In this document: positions 16,240 to 24,729 of the stretch, piece after piece
How positions within the stretch are numbered: position 1 is the first letter of the stretch
Layout: the number at the start of each line of letters is the position of its first letter
Assembly: GCF_007120195.1 (NCBI RefSeq)
Contig: NZ_SKOG01000160.1
Location: forward strand, 1-38,311
Reading direction: 5' to 3'
Length of the DNA: 38,311 nt
Source of the DNA: Aquisalimonas sp.
GTDB lineage: Bacteria > Pseudomonadota > Gammaproteobacteria > Nitrococcales > Aquisalimonadaceae
Notes under the pieces: model-generated
What the model saw: the letters and a program-made list of their open reading frames with translations, nothing else
What the model was told of the DNA's origin: nothing
Database searches by the model: none
Translations under genes and position numbers: made by a program

Positions 16240-16668
16240 ATGCGGCTCTACCGGATCAGCCGCCGGCCCCATGCCGAGGACCGCACGGGCGAGGGCGCGC
16301 GGCTGGTGGGCGGGCGCTGGAATCACAAGGGTCTCCCGGCGCTCTACTTCGCGGAGCATCCCGCCCTGTGCGCCCTCGAGCTGATGGTCCACAATCGCAT
16401 CGATCGCGAGGTCGCGCCCACGGAATTCGTGCTGGTGGCCGCCGAAGTCCCCGACGACAGCGTCCACCGGATCGACCAGATGGTCGATGATCCGGCCGAC
16501 GTCGGCTCGCGCTGGCTGGAGAGCGGCGAGAGCCTGATCCTGGATGTGCCATCGGTGCTGCTGCCCCATTCGCGCAACATGGTCATCAATCCGGTGCATC
16601 CGCGCATGGCGGAGGTCTCGATCGAGATCCTCGCGGCCGTGCCGTTCGACAATCGACTGACTGAATGA
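16240..16668 (+). CDS. RES-domain toxin (NAD-consuming)
   Basis: 142 residues, the usual size for a RES toxin. The name-giving Arg, Glu and Ser are visible: Arg in GARLVGGRWNHKG, Glu in FAEHPALCALELM, and Ser in VPSVLLPHSRN. The fold is related to ADP-ribosyltransferases; characterised members degrade NAD+ or ADP-ribosylate phosphoribosyl pyrophosphate synthetase, stopping growth. It is the second gene of the operon with its Xre antitoxin and starts on the base after the antitoxin stop. No sign of mutation. The stop at 16666-16668 overlaps the tail of a small gene on the opposite strand. Confidence 0.92.
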   Translation: MRLYRISRRPHAEDRTGEGARLVGGRWNHKGLPALYFAEHPALCALELMVHNRIDREVAPTEFVLVAAEVPDDSVHRIDQMVDDPADVGSRWLESGESLILDVPSVLLPHSRNMVINPVHPRMAEVSIEILAAVPFDNRLTE

Positions 16669-16786
16669 GGCGTGGCGGACTGCCGTGCGTCCGCGAGATG
16701 CGCACGCGCCGGGTCCGCCGCAAGACCTGCACCGGCGTGAGGTTGATCGTTGCCCCGTCCGGGGTCTGGTAGGTAATCACTCGCAT
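16586..16786 (-). CDS. Small protein, possibly truncated at its C-terminus
   Basis: 66 residues from an ATG at 16786 with a full AGGAGG seven bases upstream, which is the best argument that it is real. The first 18 residues, MRVITYQTPDGATINLTP, look like a genuine small protein; the rest is Arg/Pro-rich and antisense to the last 83 bases of the RES toxin. I infer that the toxin-antitoxin cassette was inserted into the 3' part of this gene and replaced its natural end. Family not recognised. Upstream of it, toward the tmRNA, is only the 16858-16884 hairpin. Confidence 0.45.
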   Translation of the reverse strand: MRVITYQTPDGATINLTPVQVLRRTRRVRISRTHGSPPRLIQSVDCRTARPRGSRSRPPPCADAPD

Positions 16787-16857
16787 GGTCTTGCCTCCTG
16801 GTTCGGTCGTGGGAACAGGGAAGGCAATCAAGCGTTTCAGGGATGGTAGCAGGAATG

Positions 16858-16884
16858 TTGGGAGAGGCTTAAAACCTCTCCCAA
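16858..16884 (-). terminator. Hairpin downstream of tmRNA
   Basis: Perfect 10-bp stem TTGGGAGAGG/CCTCTCCCAA with a seven-base loop, 22 bases beyond the tmRNA 3' end. The expected U run is missing on the minus strand, so it may act in end processing or as a weak terminator. Confidence 0.5.
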
Positions 16885-16906
16885 GTTCCTGATTTTGCAG
16901 GGTGTT

Positions 16907-17270
16907 TGGTGGAGGTGGGGGGATTCGAACCCCCGTCCGCAGGAGCTCCACCCTCGGATCTACATGCTTAGCCCGCCTATTGCGTTCGCCGAGCGCTCCC
17001 CGGCAGGCAGCGGAACACGCTCGACTAGCCTGATTGATTTAACAGCGTGTGGTGCAGGCGGAACCACATCGCTGCTGTCCTGTGATCTACGACCCCTGAT
17101 TCGGCAGCACAGGCACTTGCCGGTCAGAGGCTAGCGGGATTTAGGCCGCTAGAGCGTAGTTTTCGTCGTTGGCAACTATTTTAAGTTGGCCATCATGTTT
17201 TACGAGGTGAGATGACGTCCTCGGCATGCACCTAAGGCTTCACGACCCGCGTCGAGACCATGTCACCCCC
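16907..17270 (-). ncRNA. ssrA: Transfer-messenger RNA (tmRNA)
   Basis: The minus strand begins GGGGGUGACAUGGUCUCGAC and ends with the T arm GGGGGTTCGAATCCCCC followed by CACCTCCACCA. The 5' GGGGGUG pairs with 3' CACCUCC to form the acceptor stem. The internal tag frame at 17141-17173 encodes ANDENYALAA and a TAA stop, the classic gammaproteobacterial tag. With SmpB it rescues ribosomes stalled on broken mRNA and marks the product for proteolysis. The CCA is encoded. It is one-piece, not permuted, and 364 bases long. smpB follows about 90 bases upstream on the same strand. Confidence 0.97.
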
Positions 17271-17361
17271 GTAGCAAATCGTTTCACGTCGTACTACGAG
17301 ATGAGGATAGTGTACTGGAAACTCAACAGTTTGTGTAATGCGCCAATGCGTGTGTCGAACA

Positions 17362-17853
17362 TTAGACCCGGTGCTTGAGCAGTCGTTCCTTTTGCCGCTG
17401 CCAGTCCTGCTGCTTCTTGGTTTCGCGCTTGTCGTGTTTCTGCTTGCCCTTGGCAAGCCCGATCGCCAGTTTGGCGAGGCCGCGCTTCCAGTAGAGCTTG
17501 AGGGGGACCAGCGTATAGCCTTGCTGCTGCGTTGCGCCCATCAAACGGGCGATCTCGCGGCGATGGAGCAGTAGTTTCCGCGTGCGTGTCGGGTCCGGTT
17601 TGACGTGGGTCGAGGCGGTGGGCAGGGGCGGGATGTTGGCACCGATCAGCCAGGCCTGGTTGCGCCGTATGACCACATAGCCTTCCTGCAGGTTCACCCG
17701 GCCGCTGCGCAGGCTCTTGACCTCCCAGCCTTCGAGCGCAAGCCCGGCCTCGAAGGTGTCTTCGATAAAATACTCGTGACGGGCACGGCGATTGACGGCG
17801 ATGACGTTGCTGTCATCCGTCTTTTTGCTGGTTTTCTTGTTCACGGCGCGCAT
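17362..17853 (-). CDS. smpB: SsrA-binding protein SmpB
   Basis: 163 residues. Typical SmpB features are present: [39 protein letters not shown], and the basic C-terminal tail with [16 protein letters not shown] that enters the ribosome decoding channel. It binds the tRNA-like domain of tmRNA. ATG 17853 gives the usual length though no clear Shine-Dalgarno precedes it; an in-frame GTG lies three codons further in. It is upstream of ssrA on the same strand, so both halves of the trans-translation system are side by side. Confidence 0.95.
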   Translation of the reverse strand: MRAVNKKTSKKTDDSNVIAVNRRARHEYFIEDTFEAGLALEGWEVKSLRSGRVNLQEGYVVIRRNQAWLIGANIPPLPTASTHVKPDPTRTRKLLLHRREIARLMGATQQQGYTLVPLKLYWKRGLAKLAIGLAKGKQKHDKRETKKQQDWQRQKERLLKHRV

Positions 17854-17975
17854 TGTAACGGGCGGCGCTGTGCGCTGCCACCGTCGGTCGGTGCCGGCCT
17901 GGTGGATAATCGCTGCGTGCGCGCTTCGCCCGGCCCGGTTATGGTGGCTTGTGGGTGGGGCAGGCCTTCGTGACC

Positions 17976-19421
17976 ATGCCCTGCAGGAGATGGCCTTGGG
18001 TGTCGCGGGCAACGGGAAGCCTGCGTGGGGGGAGTTTGGCAATTCCAAAGCGCTCGCTCCAGGGCGAGTGGAGCGGGCCGTTGGCATTCGTTTTCGCCTT
18101 GGCCGGCGTCTCAATCGGGCTGGGCAACGTGTGGCGTTTCCCGGCGCTTGCTGCCGAGCACGGCGGTGGGGCGTTCTTGCTCGTGTATGGCGGCTTTCTC
18201 GCCACACTCACGCTGCCGCTTTGGCTCGCCGAGATCGGTATTGGCCGTTCCATGCGGCGCACCTTGCCGGATGGCCTGGGACGCCTGGCGAGGGAGCAGG
18301 GGAGCAGCCGCGCCTGGCGGGGAATGGGATGGCTGGCCGTGATTGCTGCTGCCGGGCTGCTCGTCGCCCAGATTCTTCTTGGGGGATGGGTGGGTGCCTA
18401 TCTCTATCAGGTCTCGGCGGATGCCGCCCTGTCCTTCGACGCGGTGACAACCGCGGCCATGTTCTCCGATCTGCTCGCTTCCCCGGAACGCTGGCTGCTC
18501 TGGTGCACCCTGGCGATTGCCGCCGCGGCGTTGGTGGTGGGGCGGGGGATTGCGGGTGGAATTCAGCCGCTGATGCGGGTTCTGGTACCGGGGTTGTTGA
18601 CCGCTCTGCTGGGCCTGGCGGTCTGGGCGACCGAGAACCTTGGCGGCGGAGCAGCCTGGGGGCCTGTTTTCGAGATACGCCTTCACGCCCTGGGTTGGAA
18701 CGGCGTGCAGGCGGCGGCTGAGCACGCGCTCTTTTCTGTGGCTGTGGCAGTGGGCGTGGCGGCGGCGTTTGGCGCCGCGCTACCGGACCGCTGGCCGACG
18801 GTGAGCACGGCGGGCGCGGCACTGGCAGTGGACACGTTGTTCGGACTCGTGGCCGCGGTGTTCGTCTTCTCGCTGCTTGCGCCGCATGGTGGCGATGCGA
18901 CTGTTTCCGGGCCGGTGCTCGCCTTCCATGCGATGCCGGAATCGATGGCCGCCTTGCCGGGTGGTCGTCAGGCGTTACAAGTCTTCTATCTGGTGCTTTT
19001 CGTCGCGGCGTTGACGACGATCGTCGGATTACTGGAGGTGGTGGTGGGCGCCGTGGTGGAGCAAGGGCGTGTCACGCGGGTGCAGGCCACAGTTCTTGTG
19101 GCGTCCACGCTCTGGCTGGGGGCCGTGTTATTGGTCGCGACCGTGCCGGGGTGGGTTGAACACGGCCTGACTGCGGCGCAACCTGGGGGCGGATTGTCCG
19201 TCTCTTGGCTGCTCCAGCTCGGTGCGTGGACGCTCATCCCGGCGATCGCACTGGGACTGCTTTTGTTCGTCGGCTGGCTGGTGCCCGGGGAGACATTGCG
19301 AGGGGCGCTGCGGCTGCGCGAAGACTGGCGCTATCGTTCTTGTCTGCCGGTGCTGCGCTACGTGGCCCCCTTGATTCTGCTGGTCCTTTTAGCGAGAGTT
19401 GCGGGCGTGTCGCTAACATAA
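17976..19421 (+). CDS. Sodium-dependent transporter of the NSS (SNF) family
   Basis: About 481 residues and eleven or twelve membrane spans. The hallmark TM1 motif [20 protein letters not shown] is present, with the unwound Na+/substrate site of LeuT-like proteins. It imports amino acids or similar solutes with sodium. The start is uncertain: ATG 17976 is used, but it adds about 28 Arg-rich residues before the first span, and TTG or GTG starts near 17949-18040 are possible; none has a strong ribosome site. Solo gene; substrate unknown. It diverges from smpB, with only about 120 bases between them. Confidence 0.9.
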   Translation: MPCRRWPWVSRATGSLRGGSLAIPKRSLQGEWSGPLAFVFALAGVSIGLGNVWRFPALAAEHGGGAFLLVYGGFLATLTLPLWLAEIGIGRSMRRTLPDGLGRLAREQGSSRAWRGMGWLAVIAAAGLLVAQILLGGWVGAYLYQVSADAALSFDAVTTAAMFSDLLASPERWLLWCTLAIAAAALVVGRGIAGGIQPLMRVLVPGLLTALLGLAVWATENLGGGAAWGPVFEIRLHALGWNGVQAAAEHALFSVAVAVGVAAAFGAALPDRWPTVSTAGAALAVDTLFGLVAAVFVFSLLAPHGGDATVSGPVLAFHAMPESMAALPGGRQALQVFYLVLFVAALTTIVGLLEVVVGAVVEQGRVTRVQATVLVASTLWLGAVLLVATVPGWVEHGLTAAQPGGGLSVSWLLQLGAWTLIPAIALGLLLFVGWLVPGETLRGALRLREDWRYRSCLPVLRYVAPLILLVLLARVAGVSLT

Positions 19422-19479
19422 TCGTTCTCAGGGAAGCGATCCCCCGCTCTTGCTTGAGCCATATACACGGGACTAAGCC

Positions 19480-19926
19480 ATGACAACAATATCCCGCAGC
19501 GCCCTGGTACATCACTCCGCCCGCACCATGTTCGATCTGGTCAACGACGTGGATCGGTACAAGGAGTTTTTGCCCTGGTGCAGCGACAGTGGCGTGATCG
19601 AGCAGCATGGCGACGAGCTCAAGGCGTTTGTCACGATCAGCAAGGGGGGCGTCTCGCGGTCGTTTACCACGCGGAACCGCGCTCAACCGGGCAAGATGCT
19701 CGAGGTCCGGCTGGTGGAGGGGCCTTTCAAGCGCCTTGATGGCTACTGGCGGTTCCAGTCTCTGGGTGACAACGCCAGCAAGGTGGCGCTGGACATGGAG
19801 TTTGAGTTCAGCAACGCGATCGTGCGAATGGCCTTCGGCCGGGTGTTTGATCAGGTGGCGAATCGGCTGGTGGATTCCTTCGTAACGCGGGCGGATCAGC
19901 TCTATGGACGTAAGAAAAAGGCCTGA
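19480..19926 (+). CDS. ratA: RatA / COQ10-like START-domain protein
   Basis: 148 residues of the polyketide cyclase/START superfamily: MFDLVNDVDRYKEFLPWC at the N-terminus, LVEGPFKRLDGYWRF in the middle and a final amphipathic helix. In E. coli RatA has been described as an inhibitor of 70S ribosome formation; the family also includes Coq10, a ubiquinone-binding protein, so its true role here may concern quinone handling. It overlaps rnfH by 23 bases, the normal gammaproteobacterial arrangement. Confidence 0.93.
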   Translation: MTTISRSALVHHSARTMFDLVNDVDRYKEFLPWCSDSGVIEQHGDELKAFVTISKGGVSRSFTTRNRAQPGKMLEVRLVEGPFKRLDGYWRFQSLGDNASKVALDMEFEFSNAIVRMAFGRVFDQVANRLVDSFVTRADQLYGRKKKA

Positions 19927-20203
19927 GTTGGTGACCGTTCAGGTGGCGTATGGGCGCCCGGAGCGGCAACTCATCCTGTCCGTGGAGGTGGAGCCCGGGA
20001 CGAGTGCGCGCGAGGCCGTGCGTCAATCCGGTATTCTGCAAGCCTTCCCCGAGATCGACGCGGACAACGCAGTGCTGGGGGTCTACGGACGGCTCGTTGA
20101 TGGCGACCACTCTGTCAGGGCGAGTGATCGCATTGAGATCTACCGCCCATTGAAAGTCGATCCGAAAGAGGCACGGCGCCAGCGGGCGAGGCTGCCTGAA
20201 TAA
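19904..20203 (+). CDS. rnfH: RnfH family ubiquitin-like protein (RatB)
   Basis: 99 residues, beta-grasp fold. Matches family motifs VQVAYGRPERQ, ASDRIEIYRPLKVDPKEARR and the Arg-rich tail RRQRARLPE. Function is unknown although named after Rnf electron-transfer loci. Start at 19904 overlaps ratA; a GTG at 19931 with AAGG upstream would give a protein that begins directly with TVQVAYG and is a credible alternative. Convergent with bamE, 35 bases away. Confidence 0.9.
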   Translation: MDVRKRPELVTVQVAYGRPERQLILSVEVEPGTSAREAVRQSGILQAFPEIDADNAVLGVYGRLVDGDHSVRASDRIEIYRPLKVDPKEARRQRARLPE

Positions 20204-20238
20204 TGGCGGTTGCGCCCTGGTGGCTGTGCAGAGTCCGG

Positions 20239-20583
20239 TTAGGAGTCACCGAAATTATCCGGTGCGAGGTTGCCCTCCAGGCGGACGAGGCGGTCCCCTT
20301 CGAAGTACACGGTGAGCCGGTCCGGCTTGCCGCCTCCGCCGGGTGCGTGGGTGTGAATGTAGTCCCAGCGGTCATTGCGGAACATGTCCTCAATGGCGGG
20401 TGTGCCCAGCACGAAGCGCACTTGCCGGCGGGTCATGCCGGGCTCGAGCTCCTCGATCATGTCCTCGGTGATGATGTTGCCCTGCTGCACCGGCACTTCG
20501 TAGGCGAACGGGATGTCGCTGTAGGAACACCCGGTGACGACCGCAGCGGTGCCGAATAGTAGTGAGAAAAGTAAGACTCGCAT
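20239..20583 (-). CDS. bamE: Outer membrane assembly lipoprotein BamE
   Basis: 114 residues with a lipoprotein signal peptide whose lipobox is VTGC (Cys19), so anchored in the outer membrane facing the periplasm. The mature part has the SmpA/OmlA fold: ITEDMIEELEPGMTRRQVRF, VLGTPAIEDMFRNDRWDYI and the strand LTVYFEGDRLVRLEG. BamE is part of the BAM complex inserting beta-barrels. It usually sits with fur and recN; here recN is next but fur is absent from the interval. Confidence 0.96.
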   Translation of the reverse strand: MRVLLFSLLFGTAAVVTGCSYSDIPFAYEVPVQQGNIITEDMIEELEPGMTRRQVRFVLGTPAIEDMFRNDRWDYIHTHAPGGGGKPDRLTVYFEGDRLVRLEGNLAPDNFGDS

Positions 20584-20621
20584 GATCAGTACGGCTTTAA
20601 TTTCTGTGTGAATGATGCGCG

Positions 20622-20650
20622 ATCATAACCTAAGCGCGCCCGATTGTTCA
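20622..20650 (-). promoter_or_regulatory. Promoter of bamE
   Basis: On the minus strand -35 TGAACA (20645-20650), 17-base spacer, -10 TATGAT (20622-20627). About 38 bases before the bamE ATG. Confidence 0.6.
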
Positions 20651-20713
20651 GCGATTCCCGCGGGCGCCAGAGCGGGCACGCTTGTGTTGCGTCGGGCACC
20701 GTTCGCCCGTCGT

Positions 20714-22387
20714 TCACGCGGATTCCGCCTTCTGCACCATCTCCGTGGCGTGCTCGACGGTCGCCTGGGTGAGTTCCATTCCGCCGAGCATACGCGCCAC
20801 TTCCTGAATGCGCTCTTTGCGGGCGAGTGGCGTCACGGTCGTGGCGGTGCTGTTGTTGGCCGTGCGCTTGTGCACCTGCATATGATGGTGCGCCTGTGAT
20901 GCCACCTGGGGCAGGTGGGTAACGCAAAGCACCTGGTGGTGCTGACCAAGGGCCCGCAATTGCCGCCCGACGACCTCTGCGACACCGCCGCCGATACCGG
21001 CGTCTGCCTCATCGAAAATGAGAGTCGGAATATGCGTCGTGCCGGCGGCCGCCACCTGGATGGCGAGGCTCAACCGTGAGAGCTCGCCGCCCGAGGCAAT
21101 GCGGTTGAGCGGACCGAAGGGTTGGCCGGCATTGGTGCGCACCTGGAAGTTGACGTCGTCCAGGCCGTGCGGTGTGGGCGTCGCGTTGTCTCGCGCCGAG
21201 ATATCGATGTGGAACGCGGCGCCGCCCATGCTGAGCTCTGCCAGCTGAGCAGTGACCCCCTGGGCAAGCTCCTCCGCCGCCGCCCGCCGGGCCGCATGCA
21301 GGCGTTGCGCCGTGGCTCGATAGGCTTCGGTCAGCCGTTGGTGCTGCTGCCGAAGTTCGGCCAGACGCTCCCCGCTGTGTTCAAGGTCATCGAGCTCGCG
21401 CCGCAGCCGATCGTAGACCTCGGCGAGTTCCTCTTCGCGGACATGGTGCTTGCGGGCCAGGTCGCTCAGCGTGCTGATGCGTTCCTCGACCTCGGTCAGC
21501 CGCCCGGGATCGAGTTCGAGGCCATCGGCGTAATTGCGGAGCCCGTCGACGGCGTCCTCCATCTGCGCCTGGGCACCGGTGAGCTGTTCGTGCATCTCCG
21601 CTAGTGCCGGGTCCTTGTCCAGCAGGCCGTCCAGCTCCCGGATAGCTTGGCCGATGATGGTTTGTGCCGAGTGCTCGTCCTCGTAGAGGCATTGCAGCAG
21701 CCGCTGGCTCGTCTCCGCCAGGGTGCCGGCGTGGGCCAGGCGCCGGTGCTCGGTGTTGAGGGCTTCCAGGGCCTCGGCGGACAGGTCCAGTGCCGCGAGT
21801 TCCTGGGTCTGATAGTCCAGGAGATCCCGGCGGGCGTCCTGGTCCTCGAAACCGCCCTGGAGGTGCTGCATGGCCCGCTCACACTCTTGCAGGTCCTTGA
21901 ACAAGCGTCCCACCTCGGCGGCGAGTTCGCCATTGCCCGCGTGGTTGTCGACAATCATGCGCTGGATATCTCGGCGCATCAGTGACTGGTGCTCGTGCTG
22001 GCCGTGGATGTCCACCAGGTACTCGCCCAGGTCGCGCAAGTGCTGCAGCGGCACCGGGCGGCCATTGATGAAGGCCCGCGAACGCCCGGTCGACTGGATC
22101 ACCCGGCGCAACAGGCACTCGCCGTCGTCGTCCAACTCCCGTTGCGCGAGCCAGGTCTGACATTCCGGCAGCGCTTCGATATCGAAGGCCGCGATGACCT
22201 CCGCACGCTCGGCGCCGGGACGGATGCTTTCCGCCGAAGCACGATCGCCCAGGGCCAGACCCAGGGCGTCCAGCAGTATGGATTTGCCCGCGCCGGTCTC
22301 CCCGGTGAGTGTGGTCATGCCCGAGCCGAAGTCCAGTTCCAGCTCATCGACGATAGCAAAGTCACGTACGTGCAGGTGATTCAGCAT
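20714..22387 (-). CDS. recN: DNA repair protein RecN
   Basis: 557 residues, the family length, from ATG 22387; the open frame extends up to 22474 but residues before MLNHLHVRDFAIVDELE are not RecN-like. SMC-like ATPase: Walker A TGETGAGKSILLDAL near residue 30, central coiled coils, then signature SGGELSRLSLA and Walker B TLIFDEADAGIGG. Acts in double-strand break repair. In many gammaproteobacteria recN is one of the strongest SOS genes; I found no CTGT-N8-ACAG box and only a half-match to the GTTC-N7-GTTC type of this window upstream. Confidence 0.96.
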   Translation of the reverse strand: MLNHLHVRDFAIVDELELDFGSGMTTLTGETGAGKSILLDALGLALGDRASAESIRPGAERAEVIAAFDIEALPECQTWLAQRELDDDGECLLRRVIQSTGRSRAFINGRPVPLQHLRDLGEYLVDIHGQHEHQSLMRRDIQRMIVDNHAGNGELAAEVGRLFKDLQECERAMQHLQGGFEDQDARRDLLDYQTQELAALDLSAEALEALNTEHRRLAHAGTLAETSQRLLQCLYEDEHSAQTIIGQAIRELDGLLDKDPALAEMHEQLTGAQAQMEDAVDGLRNYADGLELDPGRLTEVEERISTLSDLARKHHVREEELAEVYDRLRRELDDLEHSGERLAELRQQHQRLTEAYRATAQRLHAARRAAAEELAQGVTAQLAELSMGGAAFHIDISARDNATPTPHGLDDVNFQVRTNAGQPFGPLNRIASGGELSRLSLAIQVAAAGTTHIPTLIFDEADAGIGGGVAEVVGRQLRALGQHHQVLCVTHLPQVASQAHHHMQVHKRTANNSTATTVTPLARKERIQEVARMLGGMELTQATVEHATEMVQKAESA

Positions 22388-22766
22388 GGGGTATCGTTCC
22401 TGACGGCATTCGCCCCTGGTCCGCACGGCTATGCCGGGGAGAGCGGCCTTCCAAGTGTCTGCGCCCCGGGGCATCCTGACCCGGCTCCGGGTCAGTGTAA
22501 CGAAGCTTCTGCCCGAAGTTCACACAATTGACTTGCTCGTGAGGCGTTGGTAGCTTGCAGATAGCACTTGCTGACATGGGTGCCATCTTCAAGCTGGACA
22601 GGCCCGAGTCCATCTCTCGTCAGTGACCCACGTATCGGGCGGAGTCGTTGTCCACGATCGGCTCGTTTTCCTTTCGATGCGACACCGACTTGCGTCAGGG
22701 GGCACGTCCGGCGCGGGCTGGCTCTGGTACGCAAGTTGTCCGGCAAAGTCGAGCGCGGATGACGAC
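22388..22766. other. Divergent recN-hrcA gap
   Basis: 380 bases without a supportable gene. It contains a perfect 9-bp dyad CTGACCCGG/CCGGGTCAG at 22476-22495 with a two-base centre. No CIRCE element of proper spacing. Confidence 0.4.
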
Positions 22767-23825
22767 ATGAGCAGGCAGCCCCAGGATCCTGAGCTGAACG
22801 AGCGCGCGCGCCACCTGTTGCGGGTGGTTGTGCGGCGGTATATTCGTGACGGCCAACCGCTGGGTTCCCGCACGCTCACGCGCGAGGCGGGCCTGGACGT
22901 CAGTCCGGCAACCATCCGCAACGTCATGGCCGATCTCGAGGAGCTTGGCTACGTCCGTTCGCCCCATACCTCGGCGGGACGGATTCCCACTGACAAGGGT
23001 TACCGATTTTTTGTCGATACCCTGCTCTCGGCGCAGTCGCTCAATGTGCACACGCTGCATGTGACGGAGCTAAGGCTCCCGAGCGGACAGAGTCCCGATG
23101 CCCTGGTGGACTCGGCTTCGAATCTGCTGTCCGGGCTCACGCGCCTGGCCGGGGTTGTCACGCTGCCGCGTCATGTGACCCGCTCGCTTCGCCATGTGGA
23201 ATTTCTGCCCCTGTCCGATCGGCGCGTGTTGGCGATCCTTGTCTATAACGAGCAGGACGTGGAAAACCGCATCGTCCATACGGACCGCGACTATTCCCAC
23301 AATGAGCTCCAGCAGGTGGCGAACTTCCTGAATGCCGAGTTTGCCGGCCAGGGCGTCGATACCGTGCGTAGCGAACTGCTCAAGAGCATGGAGTCTGACA
23401 AAGAGCGCATGAATGCGCTCATGGCCTCCGTCATCGAGCTGGGGGGCAAGGTCTTCAACGATCAGTCCGATGGGGATAGCGAGGACTACGTGGTGGCCGG
23501 GCAGACGAATTTGATGGAGTTCGAGGAGCTGTCGAACGTCGAGAAGCTGCGCAGCCTGTTTCAGGCATTTACCGAGAAACGCGACATTCTGCATATCCTG
23601 GATCAGTGCCTTGCGGCCGACGGGGTACAGATCTTCATCGGCGAGGAATCCGGCTATCACGTGTTCGACGGTTGCAGCCTGGTCACCTCGCCATACTCCG
23701 CCGAGGGCGAGGTGCTTGGTGTGCTCGGCGTTATCGGCCCGACCCGCATGGAGTACGACCGGGTTATCCCCATCGTGGATATGACGGCGAAATTACTCGG
23801 CGCTGCCTTGAATCAGTCGCATTGA
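22767..23825 (+). CDS. hrcA: Heat-inducible transcription repressor HrcA
   Basis: 352 residues. N-terminal winged helix: LLRVVVRRYIRDGQPLGSRT, VSPATIRNVMADLEELGYV, then SPHTSAGRIPTDKGYRFFVD, followed by the GAF-like central domain ending VLGVIGPTRMEYDRVIPIVD. HrcA binds CIRCE elements and represses class I heat-shock genes, generally groESL in gammaproteobacteria. ATG 22767 is chosen by family start; upstream codons to 22623 are not HrcA-like. It heads the hrcA-grpE-dnaK-dnaJ cluster. I see no CIRCE before grpE or dnaK, so its targets are likely elsewhere. Confidence 0.95.
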   Translation: MSRQPQDPELNERARHLLRVVVRRYIRDGQPLGSRTLTREAGLDVSPATIRNVMADLEELGYVRSPHTSAGRIPTDKGYRFFVDTLLSAQSLNVHTLHVTELRLPSGQSPDALVDSASNLLSGLTRLAGVVTLPRHVTRSLRHVEFLPLSDRRVLAILVYNEQDVENRIVHTDRDYSHNELQQVANFLNAEFAGQGVDTVRSELLKSMESDKERMNALMASVIELGGKVFNDQSDGDSEDYVVAGQTNLMEFEELSNVEKLRSLFQAFTEKRDILHILDQCLAADGVQIFIGEESGYHVFDGCSLVTSPYSAEGEVLGVLGVIGPTRMEYDRVIPIVDMTAKLLGAALNQSH

Positions 23826-23834
23826 GCCCCATTT
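23807..23834 (+). promoter_or_regulatory. Sigma-32 heat-shock promoter of grpE
   Basis: CTTGAA at 23807-23812, 14-base spacer, CCCCATTT at 23827-23834: an essentially perfect RpoH promoter. Its -35 lies inside the last codons of hrcA, 120 bases before grpE. Confidence 0.85.
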
Positions 23835-23955
23835 CCCCGCTGTAGAGCACTGACGCCCGCTGGGGGGCGTGCATCTTGCTATCGATGGCGGCTGCCCTTG
23901 GCGGCAAATTGCCGCGCACGGGCTGCGCCAGACAACGCGAAACCGGAGAGAGTGC

Positions 23956-24627
23956 ATGTCTGAGAAGGATCAGAAAGCGCGGACCGACGAAAGCGACAAG
24001 CGGGAAGAGCAGGATCCTGAGACCGAGGCCATGGAACCGGGCGAGGTTGTGGAGCCGGACGATGGCGGTGAGGACACAACCGATTCGCCCATCCAGGAAC
24101 CTGAGGCGACCGATGCGCGCATTCAGGAGCTGGAGGAGAAGCTCCAGGAAGCCGAAACAAAGGCCGAGGAGAACTGGAATCAGTATCTGCGTGCCCGTGC
24201 GGATATGGACAATACCCGCCGCCGCCTGGAAAAGGACGTGGAGCAGGCGCGACGCCAGGGGCTGGAAAAGCTCGCCGGTGAGCTGCTTCCCGTAAAAGAT
24301 AGCCTGGAGATGGGGCTCGCCGCCTCTCAGGAAGCCAACGCGGATGTGGCGAAGCTGAACGAGGGAATGGAACTCACGCTGAAGATGTTGACCCAGGCGA
24401 TGGAGAAGTTCGACATCGCCGAGGTCGATCCCATGGGTCAGAAGTTCGATCCCGAGCGGCACGAGGCGATGGCCACACAACCGTCGGCTGAGCACGCGCC
24501 AAACACGGTCATCCATGTGGTACAGAAGGGCTATCTCCTCAACGATCGCCTGCTGCGCCCGGCGATGGTGATTGTCTCCAAGGAAGCCCATCAGCAACCG
24601 GGCGATCAGATCGACGAGCAGGCCTGA
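23956..24627 (+). CDS. grpE: Nucleotide exchange factor GrpE
   Basis: 223 residues, GGAGAG before the ATG. Acidic, disordered first 55 residues, then a long coiled coil (LEEKLQEAETKAEENWNQYL with RARADMDNTRRRLEKDVEQA) and the beta-wing domain HEAMATQPSAEHAPNTVIHV and GYLLNDRLLRPAMV. Releases ADP from DnaK. Under the heat-shock promoter in the end of hrcA; dnaK follows after 100 bases. Confidence 0.96.
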   Translation: MSEKDQKARTDESDKREEQDPETEAMEPGEVVEPDDGGEDTTDSPIQEPEATDARIQELEEKLQEAETKAEENWNQYLRARADMDNTRRRLEKDVEQARRQGLEKLAGELLPVKDSLEMGLAASQEANADVAKLNEGMELTLKMLTQAMEKFDIAEVDPMGQKFDPERHEAMATQPSAEHAPNTVIHVVQKGYLLNDRLLRPAMVIVSKEAHQQPGDQIDEQA

Positions 24628-24636
24628 GGGCCGTGG

Positions 24637-24662
24637 CTTGAAAAACGTTCCGTCGCCCAAAT
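24637..24662 (+). promoter_or_regulatory. Possible second sigma-32 promoter before dnaK
   Basis: CTTGAA at 24637-24642 and GCCCAAAT at 24655-24662. The spacer of 12 bases is short, so it is weaker or spurious. Confidence 0.35.
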
Positions 24663-24729
24663 CTAAGGAAGCAGCAAAATTGTTTGCCGTAACGTGAGAT
24701 TTGGCAGAATCATCGAGGGGAGCATCGAA

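Noticed and set aside
22388-22480. LexA box before recN
   Set aside because: GTTC at one side only; no CTGT-N8-ACAG and no second GTTC at the correct distance.
22561-22588. CIRCE-like sequence ATAGCACTT ... GGGTGCCAT upstream of hrcA
   Set aside because: Right arm is poor and the spacer is eight, not nine, bases.
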